The position numbers and the translations under genes are program-made. This document shows positions 1 to 7,218 of a stretch of DNA of 19,502 nucleotides, one piece after another; the stretch's first letter is position 1, and every line of letters starts with the position of its first letter. The notes under the pieces were generated by a model. It was not told where the DNA came from and did not search any database. It saw nothing but the letters and a program-made list of their open reading frames with translations. This DNA comes from Pseudomonadota bacterium. Its GTDB lineage: Bacteria > Pseudomonadota > Gammaproteobacteria > Burkholderiales > Methylophilaceae. The DNA lies in contig JAKPIR010000312.1 of NCBI GenBank assembly GCA_029549705.1, forward strand, positions 1-19,502, written 5' to 3'.

Positions 1-561
1 GCCGGCATGCTCACCAACCCATTGCGTGACCGCTTTGGCATTGTTTCACGCTTAGAATTTTATACTTCAGAAGAACTCAGCCGCATTGTGCAACGTTCAG
101 CGGGTCTGTTGGAAGTTGAATTGGTCGATACCGGCGCGCTCGAGATTGCCAAACGTTCACGCGGCACGCCACGCATTGCCAATCGCTTATTGCGCCGTGT
201 GCGAGATTACGCGCAAGTGAAAGCAGATGGAAAAGTAAGTGCTAACATTGCTGACGCTGCTTTAAAAATGCTAGATGTTGATCGCTTGGGTTTTGATGTC
301 ATGGATAGAAAATTGCTCCTTGCCGTGCTGGAAAAATTTGGTGGCGGGCCAGTTGGCCTAGATAATTTGGCCGCTGCGATTGGTGAAGAGCGCGATACCA
401 TTGAAGACGTGCTTGAACCATATTTAATTCAGCAAGGTTATTTAATGCGCACACCGCGTGGGCGTGTGGCCACCAGTTTGGCGTATCAACATTTTGGCCT
501 GAGTGTGCCGGCAAGTTTGGCAACAGGTGAACTTTGGCAACCAGCCAGCGAAAATCAGTAG
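1..561 (+). CDS. ruvB: RuvB, Holliday junction branch-migration ATPase (3' part only)
   Basis: This is the C-terminal part of the RuvB motor, an AAA+ hexamer that drives branch migration of Holliday junctions with RuvA and hands them to RuvC. The reading frame is open from base 1, so the Walker A and B motifs lie upstream of the window. Visible are the LRDRFG segment, which carries the arginine finger in the family, the sensor-2 region GTPRIANRLLRRVRD, and the winged-helix domain with MDRKLLLAV, FGGGPVGLDNLAAAIGEE and DVLEPYLIQQGYL. These blocks match Escherichia coli RuvB almost residue for residue. The C-terminus is slightly longer than in E. coli (ending near ATGELWQPASENQ). Location just before ybgC-tol-pal is the usual proteobacterial arrangement (ruvCAB then tol). 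It stops at a TAG and is followed by a hairpin-rich spacer, consistent with the end of the ruv transcript. Confidence 0.97.
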   Translation, partial: AGMLTNPLRDRFGIVSRLEFYTSEELSRIVQRSAGLLEVELVDTGALEIAKRSRGTPRIANRLLRRVRDYAQVKADGKVSANIADAALKMLDVDRLGFDVMDRKLLLAVLEKFGGGPVGLDNLAAAIGEERDTIEDVLEPYLIQQGYLMRTPRGRVATSLAYQHFGLSVPASLATGELWQPASENQ

Positions 562-671
562 TACTCCGCAAAACTAAGCAACAAACTTGCTCGATAGCGT
601 GCACTGCTTTTGGCTTTCTAATGAATGAAAAAATCCTAAAAATGCACATAATTTGTATCGAGAAAAAATAT

Positions 672-710
672 ATGCTCTGCAAGCCTTTATTTACAAGGCT
701 CGCAGAGCAT
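672..710. repeat. Dispersed hairpin repeat, copy 1
   Basis: Inverted repeat with a 16-bp stem (one A-C mismatch, 681/701) and a 7-base loop, TATTTAC. The inner stem reads CTGCAAGCCTT / AAGGCTCGCAG. Very similar elements lie at 6396-6432 and 12986-13018; relative to those, the loop here is inverted. The element lies 110 bases past the ruvB stop and could act as a 3'-end or terminator structure, although no clean T-run follows. Confidence 0.8.
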
Positions 711-721
711 TGAAAAGATTA

Positions 722-760
722 CGCATTAAAATTGCCTAAAAATTAGGCAATTTTAATGCG
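722..760. repeat. Perfect 18-bp palindromic hairpin in the ruvB-ybgC spacer
   Basis: The arms CGCATTAAAATTGCCTAA (722-739) and TTAGGCAATTTTAATGCG (743-760) are perfectly complementary around a 3-base loop, AAA. It lies 11 bases after the preceding hairpin repeat. No oligo-T tail follows, so it is not a textbook terminator. It could be a read-through barrier, an RNA-stabilising structure or a protein-binding palindrome. The sequence is unrelated to the neighbouring repeat, and no other copy was seen in the window. The rest of the 562-851 spacer is AT-rich with nothing else recognisable apart from the ybgC promoter candidate. Confidence 0.75.
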
Positions 761-836
761 CTGACACTCTGTAAAATCCTGTTATTTTTGAAACAATTTC
801 TTAACAATTTGACGCGCCACCATATTAAGTTGGCTG

Positions 837-845
837 TGTTAAAAT
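837..845 (+). promoter_or_regulatory. Candidate extended -10 promoter for ybgC-tol
   Basis: TGTTAAAAT forms an extended -10 element (TGn plus TAAAAT). No good -35 lies 16-18 bases upstream. Only 6 bases separate the hexamer from the ATG at 852, so initiation here would give a leaderless or nearly leaderless ybgC mRNA. Visual match only. Confidence 0.4.
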
Positions 846-851
846 TTGTCC

Positions 852-1286
852 ATGCAAAACTCTAGCGATTTCAGTTGGCCGATTCGCGTCTATTACGAAG
901 ACACCGATGCGGGTGGCGTGGTTTATCATTCAAATTACCTTAATTTTATGGAACGCGCCCGCACCGAATGGCTGCGTGCTTTGGGCTTTGAGCAAACGCA
1001 TTTAAAAGACGACTTGGGCGTGATGATTGTTATCCATAGCCTGAACATTGCCTTTAAAAGCCCGGCGCGGTTTAATGATTTATTGCAAGTGCACTGCCAG
1101 TTTGCAAATGCAGGCCGTAGCAGTATGGATATCGCCCAAACAATCTTTCGTGATGGCGTGTTGCTGGCTGAGGCCAGCGTTAAAGCGGTATTTGTGGACG
1201 TTGCAACTTTTCGGCCAGTGGCCATTCCTCAGGCAATTAAAGATGCGGCTATGGGCCTAACCGATGCTTCGCTTACAACAACATGA
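852..1286 (+). CDS. ybgC: YbgC, acyl-CoA thioesterase of the Tol-Pal cluster
   Basis: Hotdog-fold thioesterase of the 4-hydroxybenzoyl-CoA thioesterase family. YbgC proteins hydrolyse acyl-CoA (in some species acyl-ACP) and are linked to phospholipid metabolism at the cytoplasmic face. The signature YYEDTDAGGVVYHSNY is at residues 14-29, with Asp19 corresponding to the catalytic Asp18 of E. coli; MERARTEW follows. The protein is 144 residues, the normal family length. I chose ATG 852. An in-frame TTG at 846 would add only two residues, and neither start has a Shine-Dalgarno sequence. It is the first gene of the ybgC-tolQRAB-pal-cpoB cluster, 58 bases before tolQ. Confidence 0.95.
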   Translation: MQNSSDFSWPIRVYYEDTDAGGVVYHSNYLNFMERARTEWLRALGFEQTHLKDDLGVMIVIHSLNIAFKSPARFNDLLQVHCQFANAGRSSMDIAQTIFRDGVLLAEASVKAVFVDVATFRPVAIPQAIKDAAMGLTDASLTTT

Positions 1287-1298
1287 TGGCAACAAAAC

Positions 1299-1326
1299 TT
1301 AACCTAGCTTTTTATTCTACTAAAAT
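1299..1326 (+). promoter_or_regulatory. Possible internal promoter for tolQ
   Basis: TTAACC (1299-1304), a 16-base spacer and TAAAAT (1321-1326) resemble a sigma-70 promoter in the ybgC-tolQ spacer. Transcription from it would start about 12 bases before tolQ, just ahead of the GGAG ribosome binding site. Visual match only. Confidence 0.3.
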
Positions 1327-1344
1327 TAAACTATTGGAGCTTTT

Positions 1345-2025
1345 ATGAATGTAGGCGTAGCCAATGATATGTCGATTTTCTCGCTGGTGGCGGGCGCAAG
1401 TTTGCCCGTGCAACTGGTGATGGTGATTTTGCTCATCACGTCTTTATTTTCATGGTGGTACATTTTTATTAAAGTGGCCACCGTCAAGCGCGCCGAAACC
1501 AATGCTGAAGACTTTGAAAAAGCGTTTTGGACGGGGGGCGACTTAAATAAACTTTATGAAGGCTTGAGTGTGGGTCGCCGCAAACCGCAAGGCATGGCGA
1601 GCATTTTTGAGGCAGGTTTTAAAGAATATGCTCGGCACAAGCAACAAGGCCGCACCGAGGTTTCAGACATTATGGAAGGTACACGCCGCGCCATGCGCGC
1701 AGCCTACAACCGGGAGATGGACGACTTAGATGCGCATTTACCCTTTTTAGCATCCGTGGGTTCCGTCAGCCCGTATATTGGTTTGTTCGGCACGGTGTGG
1801 GGCATTATGAATTCATTCAGAGGCTTGTCCAGTGTTGCACAAGCCACACTCAGCCAAGTCGCTCCTGGCATTGCAGAAGCACTGATTGCCACAGCGATTG
1901 GCTTGTTTGCAGCAATTCCGGCGGTAATTGCCTATAACCGTTTTGCCTCTAGCGTGGATAGGCTCTCGGTACGTTACGAAAGCTTTATGGAAGAATTCAC
2001 CAACATCTTGCAAAGAAAGAGCTAA
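1345..2025 (+). CDS. tolQ: TolQ, inner-membrane proton channel subunit of Tol-Pal
   Basis: TolQ is an ExbB/MotA-family protein. With TolR it forms the proton-driven motor that energises TolA and thereby the outer-membrane Pal-TolB cycle. The 226-residue protein shows three hydrophobic segments, about residues 22-42, 133-155 and 170-195. The second carries the family hallmark SPYIGLFGTVWGIM; the third has ALIATAIGLFAAIPAV, with the conserved small and Thr residues lining the channel. The large loop between segments 1 and 2 (about 45-130) is cytoplasmic. The start at 1345 is supported by GGAG at 1336-1339, one of the clearest ribosome binding sites in the cluster; an in-frame ATG at codon 9 is less likely. 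tolR follows after 3 bases. Confidence 0.97.
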   Translation: MNVGVANDMSIFSLVAGASLPVQLVMVILLITSLFSWWYIFIKVATVKRAETNAEDFEKAFWTGGDLNKLYEGLSVGRRKPQGMASIFEAGFKEYARHKQQGRTEVSDIMEGTRRAMRAAYNREMDDLDAHLPFLASVGSVSPYIGLFGTVWGIMNSFRGLSSVAQATLSQVAPGIAEALIATAIGLFAAIPAVIAYNRFASSVDRLSVRYESFMEEFTNILQRKS

Positions 2026-2028
2026 ATC

Positions 2029-2427
2029 ATGGCGCGCACCCGTAAACGCCGCATGATGAACCAAATCAATGTGGTGCCCTATATTGATGTGACTTTAGTA
2101 TTGCTGGTGATTTTTATGGTGACCGCGCCAATGACCAACCCAGGCGTGGTCGATTTGCCAAAAGTGGGACAAGCACTCAATCAGCATCAAGTGCCGCCAG
2201 TGGTGCTCACCGTAAAACTCAATAACAAAATTGAGTTTGATAACAAAGCCATGGCGCGTGACGAATTATTGTTGGCGATTCGCCAAACTTTGCAAAAATC
2301 GCCTGAGCGCGCTGTGGTAGTGGCCGCAGATAAAAACGTAAAATATGACGATGTGATAGGCGTGATGGATTTGCTCAAGCAAAATAAAGTGGAAAAAGTA
2401 GGCCTGCTGTTAGCGCCGGCGCCTTAA
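2029..2427 (+). CDS. tolR: TolR, Tol-Pal motor subunit
   Basis: An ExbD/TolR-family protein of 132 residues. It has a short basic cytoplasmic N-terminus (MARTRKRRMMNQ) and a single membrane segment, NVVPYIDVTLVLLVIFMV, with the essential protonatable Asp at residue 20. A periplasmic domain follows, which in the family dimerises and binds peptidoglycan. TolR couples proton flow through TolQ to conformational change in TolA. It starts 3 bases after the tolQ stop, so the two are probably translationally coupled; no strong Shine-Dalgarno sequence is present. The C-terminal block KVEKVGLLLAP is typical of the family. Confidence 0.97.
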   Translation: MARTRKRRMMNQINVVPYIDVTLVLLVIFMVTAPMTNPGVVDLPKVGQALNQHQVPPVVLTVKLNNKIEFDNKAMARDELLLAIRQTLQKSPERAVVVAADKNVKYDDVIGVMDLLKQNKVEKVGLLLAPAP

Positions 2428-2454
2428 TTTACTAAAGCGATAAATTTAAATTCG

Positions 2455-3312
2455 ATGCAACGCGCAAACCAAACCACAATGCTCAAAAACTATGAAAAAG
2501 AAATTTCATGGAAAGCGGGCGTATACGCAATCGCTGTGCATTTAGCGTTATTGGGAGGGCTACTGATTTCATTTAATTGGAAAGCCGCGCACCCTGTGCT
2601 GAACGTGGCGGAAGTGGAACTTTGGGATAGCATTCCGAGTAGCGCACCCCCGCCACCGCCCGTGATCGTGCCTAAAATTGAACCAAAAGTTGAACCAAAA
2701 ATTGAGCCGCCACCAGTTGTAAATGAAGAACCTAAACCAGAGCCTGAGGCCAAGGTGGAAGAACCTAAAGTAGATATTGCGCTTGAAAAGAAAAAAGAAC
2801 TCGAGCAAAAAAGGCTGGAAGAAAAAGCCGCAAAACTAGAAGCCGAAAAGCTTAAAAAAGAAAAGCTCGATGCATTGCGCGCTGAACTTTTAAAAGACGA
2901 AATGCGAGATAACGATAAGCAATTGAATGATAAAAAAGCTAAAAATGACGCGCTCAAAAAATTGCAGCAAGATCTGAGTGCAGAGGGCGATCAGCAGGCG
3001 CTGGCAGCCAAAGCCTCAGCGAATGCAGGGGTGATTGATGAATATAAAAGAAAAATCCAAGACAAAATCAAAGGCAACGTCAACAACGAACTATGTGGTG
3101 ACGGCAAGCCTGTATTGAAATTTAAAATTGATTTACTGCCATCGGGCGAGTTAAGCGGCAGCCCAAAACTCACCAAAACCAGCGGCCTGGAAGCATGTGA
3201 CGATGCGGTAGAGCGGGCTATTATGGCCTCACAACCATTGCCATTGCCTGACGATGTCGCTTTGAAGTCGCAATTTCGGAACTTAAATTTAACTTTTACA
3301 CCTAATAATTGA
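2455..3312 (+). CDS. tolA: TolA, envelope-spanning coupler of Tol-Pal
   Basis: TolA is anchored in the inner membrane by one N-terminal helix and reaches across the periplasm to TolB and Pal. The 285-residue protein has the three-domain layout: a membrane helix about 21-40, a Pro/Glu/Lys-rich segment about 61-106 (PPPPPVIVPKIEPKVEPKIE), a Lys/Glu/Ala-rich helical stalk about 108-190, and a globular domain III about 194-285. Domain III contains two cysteines (214 and 248) that probably form the conserved disulfide. It is shorter than the E. coli protein (about 420 residues), mainly in the stalk. The start is uncertain: ATG 2455 or ATG 2479, neither with a ribosome binding site. The sequence diverges quickly in this family, so domain layout and synteny carry the assignment. 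Confidence 0.93.
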   Translation: MQRANQTTMLKNYEKEISWKAGVYAIAVHLALLGGLLISFNWKAAHPVLNVAEVELWDSIPSSAPPPPPVIVPKIEPKVEPKIEPPPVVNEEPKPEPEAKVEEPKVDIALEKKKELEQKRLEEKAAKLEAEKLKKEKLDALRAELLKDEMRDNDKQLNDKKAKNDALKKLQQDLSAEGDQQALAAKASANAGVIDEYKRKIQDKIKGNVNNELCGDGKPVLKFKIDLLPSGELSGSPKLTKTSGLEACDDAVERAIMASQPLPLPDDVALKSQFRNLNLTFTPNN

Positions 3313-3437
3313 AGAAAATTTTTGCGCTACACAGACGTGCTTTTTGTAACAAAGTGTAAATCGTGTGGCATCAAATAGCATTTACAGTTAAATTTACAGG
3401 AATAAATATCAGGGGCTCAATTTAACAATCGAGACGA

Positions 3438-3443
3438 TAAAAT
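3438..3443 (+). promoter_or_regulatory. Possible -10 element just upstream of tolB
   Basis: TAAAAT ends 8 bases before the tolB ATG in the 139-base tolA-tolB spacer. There is no recognisable -35 and no Shine-Dalgarno sequence. If used, it would give a nearly leaderless tolB-pal transcript. Weak on its own; see the finding on leaderless starts. Confidence 0.25.
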
Positions 3444-3451
3444 ATAACACC

Positions 3452-4735
3452 ATGAAAATATTAAGATTTTTAGCTTTACTCACTTCATTTTTTACCACCG
3501 CAGTCTTATCAACACCCGTCGCGCATGCCGAATTGGAAATTGAAATTAGTGGCGGTAGCGCACAGCAAATTCCTATCGCCATTGTGCCTTTTGGGCAAGG
3601 TGAGCATGCTGCCACTATGAGTGGCATTATTGCGGCTGATTTAAAGCGTAGTGGTTTATTTCGCGTGTTAGAAACAGGCGGCGTGGCCAATCGTCCGACT
3701 GATATTACGCAAATTAAATTTGCCGAGTGGTCGGCACTACAAGCCCAGGCCATGTCGGTTGGCACCATTGAACCGCAGGCCGATGGCAAGTTAAAAGTGT
3801 CGTTTCAGTTAGCCGATGTGCTCAAGCAAACCCAGCTTACCAGCGGCCAATATAACATTAGCCCCAGCCAGTTAAGAATAACTGCACATAAAATTGCCGA
3901 TGCGATTTATCAAAAACTCACGGGTGAATCAGGTATTTTTGCTAGCCACATTGCTTATATTAATAAATCAAAAGGCCGTTACGCCTTGCAAGTGGCAGAT
4001 GCGGATGGTGCAAATCCGCGTACGATGCTGTCATCTAAAGAGCCGATAATTTCCCCTGCCTGGGCGCCGGATGGCAACCGCATTGCCTATGTATCATTTG
4101 AAAAGAAAAAACCAATTATCTATGTGCAAACGCTGGGCGGACAGCGCACAACCGTAGCGAGTTTTAAAGGGAATAACAGTGCGCCGGCTTGGTCGCCAGA
4201 TGGCAATAAGCTTGCGATTGTACTCACGCATGGCGCCAACTCACAGTTGTACACCATAAATGCAGATGGTTCAGGCCTTAAACAGGTGACGAAAAGCAGC
4301 GCTATTGATACTGAGCCAACATGGTCCACCGACGGGCAGTGGATTTATTTCACCTCTGACCGAGGCGGTCGCCCACAAATCTATAAAGTTGCCTCACAAG
4401 GCGGCGACCCAAAACGGGTAAGCTTTGAGGGTGCCTATAATGTAAGCCCGCGTTTTTCACCAGATGGTAAATCATTAGCGATGATTCGTAATGACGGCGG
4501 CAGATTCCGGGTGGCCTTGCAAGATTTAAATAGTGGTCAAGTGCAGTTGCTGAGTGATGGCGCGCAAGATGAATCGCCCAGTTTTGCACCCAATGGCCGC
4601 GTGATATTGTATGCTACCCGTAATGGCGGTCGCGGCGCATTGGCCGCAGTGTCGGCCGATGGGCGCGTGAAACAGCGCTTAAATGAGACTGGTGGCGATA
4701 TTCGCGAGCCAGCTTGGGGTCCACTGATTAAATAG
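3452..4735 (+). CDS. tolB: TolB, periplasmic beta-propeller of Tol-Pal
   Basis: TolB is a soluble periplasmic protein that shuttles between Pal and TolA. A 26-residue Sec signal peptide is visible (basic MKILR, hydrophobic core, cleavage after VAHA). An N-terminal domain follows (about 27-160), then a propeller built of repeats around PAWAPDGNRIAYVS, PAWSPDGNKLAIV, TWSTDGQWIYFTSDRGG, RFSPDGKSLAM and SFAPNGRVILYATRNGG. Length (427) is normal for the family. The start at 3452 is preferred because the signal peptide begins there, although no Shine-Dalgarno sequence precedes it. The 139-base gap to tolA and 94-base gap to pal suggest some independent control. Confidence 0.97.
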   Translation: MKILRFLALLTSFFTTAVLSTPVAHAELEIEISGGSAQQIPIAIVPFGQGEHAATMSGIIAADLKRSGLFRVLETGGVANRPTDITQIKFAEWSALQAQAMSVGTIEPQADGKLKVSFQLADVLKQTQLTSGQYNISPSQLRITAHKIADAIYQKLTGESGIFASHIAYINKSKGRYALQVADADGANPRTMLSSKEPIISPAWAPDGNRIAYVSFEKKKPIIYVQTLGGQRTTVASFKGNNSAPAWSPDGNKLAIVLTHGANSQLYTINADGSGLKQVTKSSAIDTEPTWSTDGQWIYFTSDRGGRPQIYKVASQGGDPKRVSFEGAYNVSPRFSPDGKSLAMIRNDGGRFRVALQDLNSGQVQLLSDGAQDESPSFAPNGRVILYATRNGGRGALAAVSADGRVKQRLNETGGDIREPAWGPLIK

Positions 4736-4756
4736 TATTTACAGTAACAATGTTGA

Positions 4757-4771
4757 GTAAATTCAATTTAC
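4757..4771. repeat. Small inverted repeat upstream of pal
   Basis: GTAAATT-C-AATTTAC has perfect 7-bp arms around a single base, about 60 bases before pal in a very AT-rich spacer. It could be an operator-like dyad or chance in AT-rich DNA. No second copy was seen. Confidence 0.3.
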
Positions 4772-4829
4772 AATTTTTATGTAGCAGTTTAAACAATTTT
4801 TAGTATTTATTTTTTTTATGGAGAGCACT

Positions 4830-5402
4830 ATGAACAACCTGACTTTTAACAAAAAACTACTTAGCACACTGATGTTGGCTTTAGTATTAACCGCTTGTAA
4901 AAGCACACCATTGACTAAACCGTCAATTGAAGACAAAAGCGTAGGCCAAAGCACGACATCCACGGCGCCAGCGGCTAAAGCCGATGATGGCTCAACCGTG
5001 AAAGAAGTGTCATTGGATGATGCCAATGCCAACGATGCGGGCAACCCATTAAAAGACCCTAACAACATTTTGTCAAAACGCAATATCTACTTTGATTTTG
5101 ATAGTGATGCAGTAAAAGCAGAATATCGCCCATTGGTAGAAGCGCACGCAAAATACCTGTTAAGCCATAAAGATGCAAAAGTGATTGTGCAAGGCAATGC
5201 AGATGAGCGTGGCACACGCGAATACAACTTGGCGCTTGGTCAACGCCGTTCAGTTGCTGTAAAAAAAGCATTGAACGTATTAGGCGTACAAGATGACCAA
5301 ATTGAAACCGTCAGCTACGGTGAAGAAAAAAGCGTAGGTTGCGCGGATGAAGCTTGTTATAGCAAAGACCGCCGTGCTGATATTGTGTATCAAGGTGAGT
5401 AA
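4830..5402 (+). CDS. pal: Pal, peptidoglycan-associated outer-membrane lipoprotein
   Basis: Pal is a lipoprotein anchored in the outer membrane that binds the peptide stem of peptidoglycan and cycles with TolB. The signal peptide ends in the lipobox LTAC, with lipidated Cys23. A low-complexity linker follows, then an OmpA-type C-terminal domain (FDFDSDAV, VQGNADERGTREYNLALGQRRS), which carries the peptidoglycan-binding Asp and Arg in the NADERG region. I chose ATG 4830 (190 residues): GGAGAG at 4820-4825 is an excellent ribosome binding site for it. The upstream in-frame ATG at 4818 overlaps that site and would add only MEST. Confidence 0.97.
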   Translation: MNNLTFNKKLLSTLMLALVLTACKSTPLTKPSIEDKSVGQSTTSTAPAAKADDGSTVKEVSLDDANANDAGNPLKDPNNILSKRNIYFDFDSDAVKAEYRPLVEAHAKYLLSHKDAKVIVQGNADERGTREYNLALGQRRSVAVKKALNVLGVQDDQIETVSYGEEKSVGCADEACYSKDRRADIVYQGE

Positions 5403-5411
5403 TTGAAATTT

Positions 5412-5452
5412 GGCGAACCGCTACCGGTTTCGATAGCGGTTGCCGATTTTTT
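5412..5452 (+). terminator. Hairpin with T-run between pal and cpoB
   Basis: AACCGCTA (5416-5423) pairs with TAGCGGTT (5434-5441) across a 10-base loop. The stem continues as GGC/GCC beyond a bulged G5415. Two bases later comes TTTTTT (5447-5452). This looks like an intrinsic terminator or attenuator that would reduce cpoB expression relative to pal. Confidence 0.6.
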
Positions 5453-5476
5453 AAATTTTTAGATGCTAGCTAACAT

Positions 5477-6340
5477 ATGATGAAAAAACGCAGTTTGGTC
5501 GGTTTATTTTTGCTGATGCAACTTTTTGCATTCAATAGCAATGCGGCTTTGTTTGACGATAAAGAAGCGCGCAAAAAAATCTTGGAAATTGAAGCCACCA
5601 TGATGAGCCAACATCAGGCAACGCAAAATGAGTTGGCTAATTTGAAAAAAAACCAGCAAGCGCTTGAGCAACGCGTGATTGCGATTGAGGCCATTACCAA
5701 AGGTCAGGTTTTGGGTGATATGCAAAACCATATTGATACGCTTAATCAAGAAATCGCCCGACTAAAAGGTGAGCTTGAAGAGGCCAATCATCATATTGAG
5801 GCCACGCAACAGCGCCAAAAAGATTTGTACGGCGATACCGATGCGCGTTTACGCAAACTTGAAGGCGGTGAAACCGCTGCCACAGGTTCTGCGGCGCCAA
5901 ATGCAACTGCAACATCAACGGCTGCGCCAGCCGCTGTAACTGCACCAAACAAAAATACCCAAGAATATCAACTGCTTGAGCTTGCCAATGGCTTATCCAG
6001 AGAGGCTAAGCATAAAGATGCTTTCAATGCCTACGATAAATTCTTAAAAGATTACCCGGATAGCGCATTGGCGCCTGAGGCCAAATATGGCTTGGGTTAC
6101 ACGCAGTTTGCGCTTAAAAACTATAAATCAGCCATCGTCACACAGCAAAAAGTGATTGATTTGCATCCTGATAGCCCTAAAGTGCCTGATGCGATGCTGA
6201 ATAAGGCCAACAGTCAAATCCAGCTTGGGCAGGTAGCCAATGCTAAAAAAACGCTACGTGATTTAATTGCAAAATTCCCAGAGAGCGAAGTAACCCCCAC
6301 AGCACAACGGCGTCTAAAAGCGCTTGAAGCTATCAAATAA
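5477..6340 (+). CDS. cpoB: CpoB (YbgF), periplasmic Tol-Pal/peptidoglycan synthesis coordinator
   Basis: CpoB links outer-membrane constriction by Tol-Pal with septal peptidoglycan synthesis by PBP1B in E. coli. The 287-residue protein has a Sec signal peptide (MMKKRSLVGLFLLMQLF, cleavage near NSNA at residue 23) and an N-terminal coiled coil (about 30-130), which trimerises in the family. An Ala/Thr/Pro-rich linker (about 133-160) leads to three TPR-like repeats at about 165-287 (KDAFNAYDKFLKDYPDS, KSAIVTQQKVIDLHPDS, ANAKKTLRDLIAKFPES). It is the last gene of the tol-pal cluster and is followed by a hairpin repeat. The start is one of two adjacent ATGs (5477 or 5480); no clear ribosome binding site. 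Confidence 0.95.
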   Translation: MMKKRSLVGLFLLMQLFAFNSNAALFDDKEARKKILEIEATMMSQHQATQNELANLKKNQQALEQRVIAIEAITKGQVLGDMQNHIDTLNQEIARLKGELEEANHHIEATQQRQKDLYGDTDARLRKLEGGETAATGSAAPNATATSTAAPAAVTAPNKNTQEYQLLELANGLSREAKHKDAFNAYDKFLKDYPDSALAPEAKYGLGYTQFALKNYKSAIVTQQKVIDLHPDSPKVPDAMLNKANSQIQLGQVANAKKTLRDLIAKFPESEVTPTAQRRLKALEAIK

Positions 6341-6395
6341 CACCAGGCATTTTTCAGCTTAGATTAACCTTAATTTTTTACCGAGAGATTTTTGA

Positions 6396-6432
6396 TGCTC
6401 TGCAAGCCTTATAAATAAAGGCCTGCAGAGCA
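6396..6432. repeat. Dispersed hairpin repeat, copy 2
   Basis: TGCTCTGCAAGCCTT pairs with AAGGCCTGCAGAGCA around a 7-base loop, ATAAATA, with one A-C mismatch (6405/6423). It belongs to the same family as 672-710 and 12986-13018. It lies 55 bases after the cpoB stop, at the end of the tol-pal cluster. The rest of the 6341-6579 spacer shows a TAAAAT hexamer at 6536-6541 that might serve queE, and nothing else I recognise. Confidence 0.8.
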
Positions 6433-6579
6433 GGTCAAAAAGGTTGTGTATCGTTAAGCACAGATTTCTTTGTTTATTCAGCGCATTTTTTATGCCGAGA
6501 ATGCTTAAAATTTAAACAGTCCTTGGCTTTCACGGTAAAATAGCGTCAACTCAATTGCTGGCCTTTGACGTCATCACTT

Positions 6580-7218
6580 ATGGCACTAAAAATTCACGAA
6601 ATTTTCTACTCGCTTCAGGGTGAGTCAACACGTGTTGGCTTGCCAACGGTGTTTGTGCGCCTCACGGGTTGCCCGATGCGTTGCGTGTATTGCGATACTG
6701 CCTATGCGTTTAGTGGTGGCAGCAATATGGAAGTGGCCGATATTTTGGCTAACATTGCCGAACATGGTACCCGATACGTCACCGTCACTGGCGGCGAACC
6801 TTTGGCGCAAAAAGAATGCCTGGTGTTGCTCAAAGCGTTGTGTGATGCAGGCTACAGCGTCTCTCTTGAAACGGGCGGAGCAGTAGATATTAGCGCAGTA
6901 GACAATCGTGTTTCAGTCATTTTAGACATTAAAACACCAGATTCAAATGAACTCAAAAATTACCTTTGGGAAAATTTGAATTATCTTAAAAAAACAGATG
7001 AGGTGAAATTTGTCTTATGTAGCCGCGCTGATTACGACTGGGCAAAACAGATTTTGGCGCAACACCACCTTGCTGAAAAGTGCAGTGTGCTGTTTTCACC
7101 CGTTTATAGCCAAATAAACCCAACGGAATTGGCCAATTGGGTGTTGGCTGACAAATTGCCCGTACGCATGCAGTTGCAATTGCACAAAATTCTTTGGGGC
7201 GAGGTGCCAGGAAAATGA
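6580..7218 (+). CDS. queE: QueE, 7-carboxy-7-deazaguanine synthase
   Basis: A radical SAM enzyme that converts 6-carboxy-tetrahydropterin to 7-carboxy-7-deazaguanine, the second-last step to preQ0 in queuosine biosynthesis. The Cys motif is at residues 31, 35 and 38 (GCPMRCVYCDT), the usual CxxxCxxC for a 4Fe-4S cluster. EIFYSLQGES precedes it, and VTGGEPLAQ, the glycine-rich SAM-binding segment, follows. I chose ATG 6580 (212 residues), since the motif MALKIHEIFYSLQGE begins there; an in-frame TTG at 6565 is possible but unneeded. The stop overlaps the queC start (ATGA), so the two are coupled. Confidence 0.96.
   Translation: MALKIHEIFYSLQGESTRVGLPTVFVRLTGCPMRCVYCDTAYAFSGGSNMEVADILANIAEHGTRYVTVTGGEPLAQKECLVLLKALCDAGYSVSLETGGAVDISAVDNRVSVILDIKTPDSNELKNYLWENLNYLKKTDEVKFVLCSRADYDWAKQILAQHHLAEKCSVLFSPVYSQINPTELANWVLADKLPVRMQLQLHKILWGEVPGK

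Noticed and set aside
2490..2957. 155-residue Ser-rich frame on the minus strand across tolA
   Set aside because: Composition is explained by Lys/Glu codons of the TolA stalk read backwards; no start signal or family resemblance.
2455..3312. TolA as truncated or damaged because it is far shorter than in E. coli
   Set aside because: All three domains and both domain III cysteines are present; the stalk is known to vary greatly in length.
6523..6541. TTGGCT near queE as a sigma-54 promoter
   Set aside because: The GC element at the right spacing is absent; a sigma-70-like TAAAAT fits at least as well, and neither is convincing.
7194..7214. N-terminal extension of QueC from TTG 7194
   Set aside because: The extension lies inside queE, and the ATGA overlap at 7215 gives the standard QueC length.
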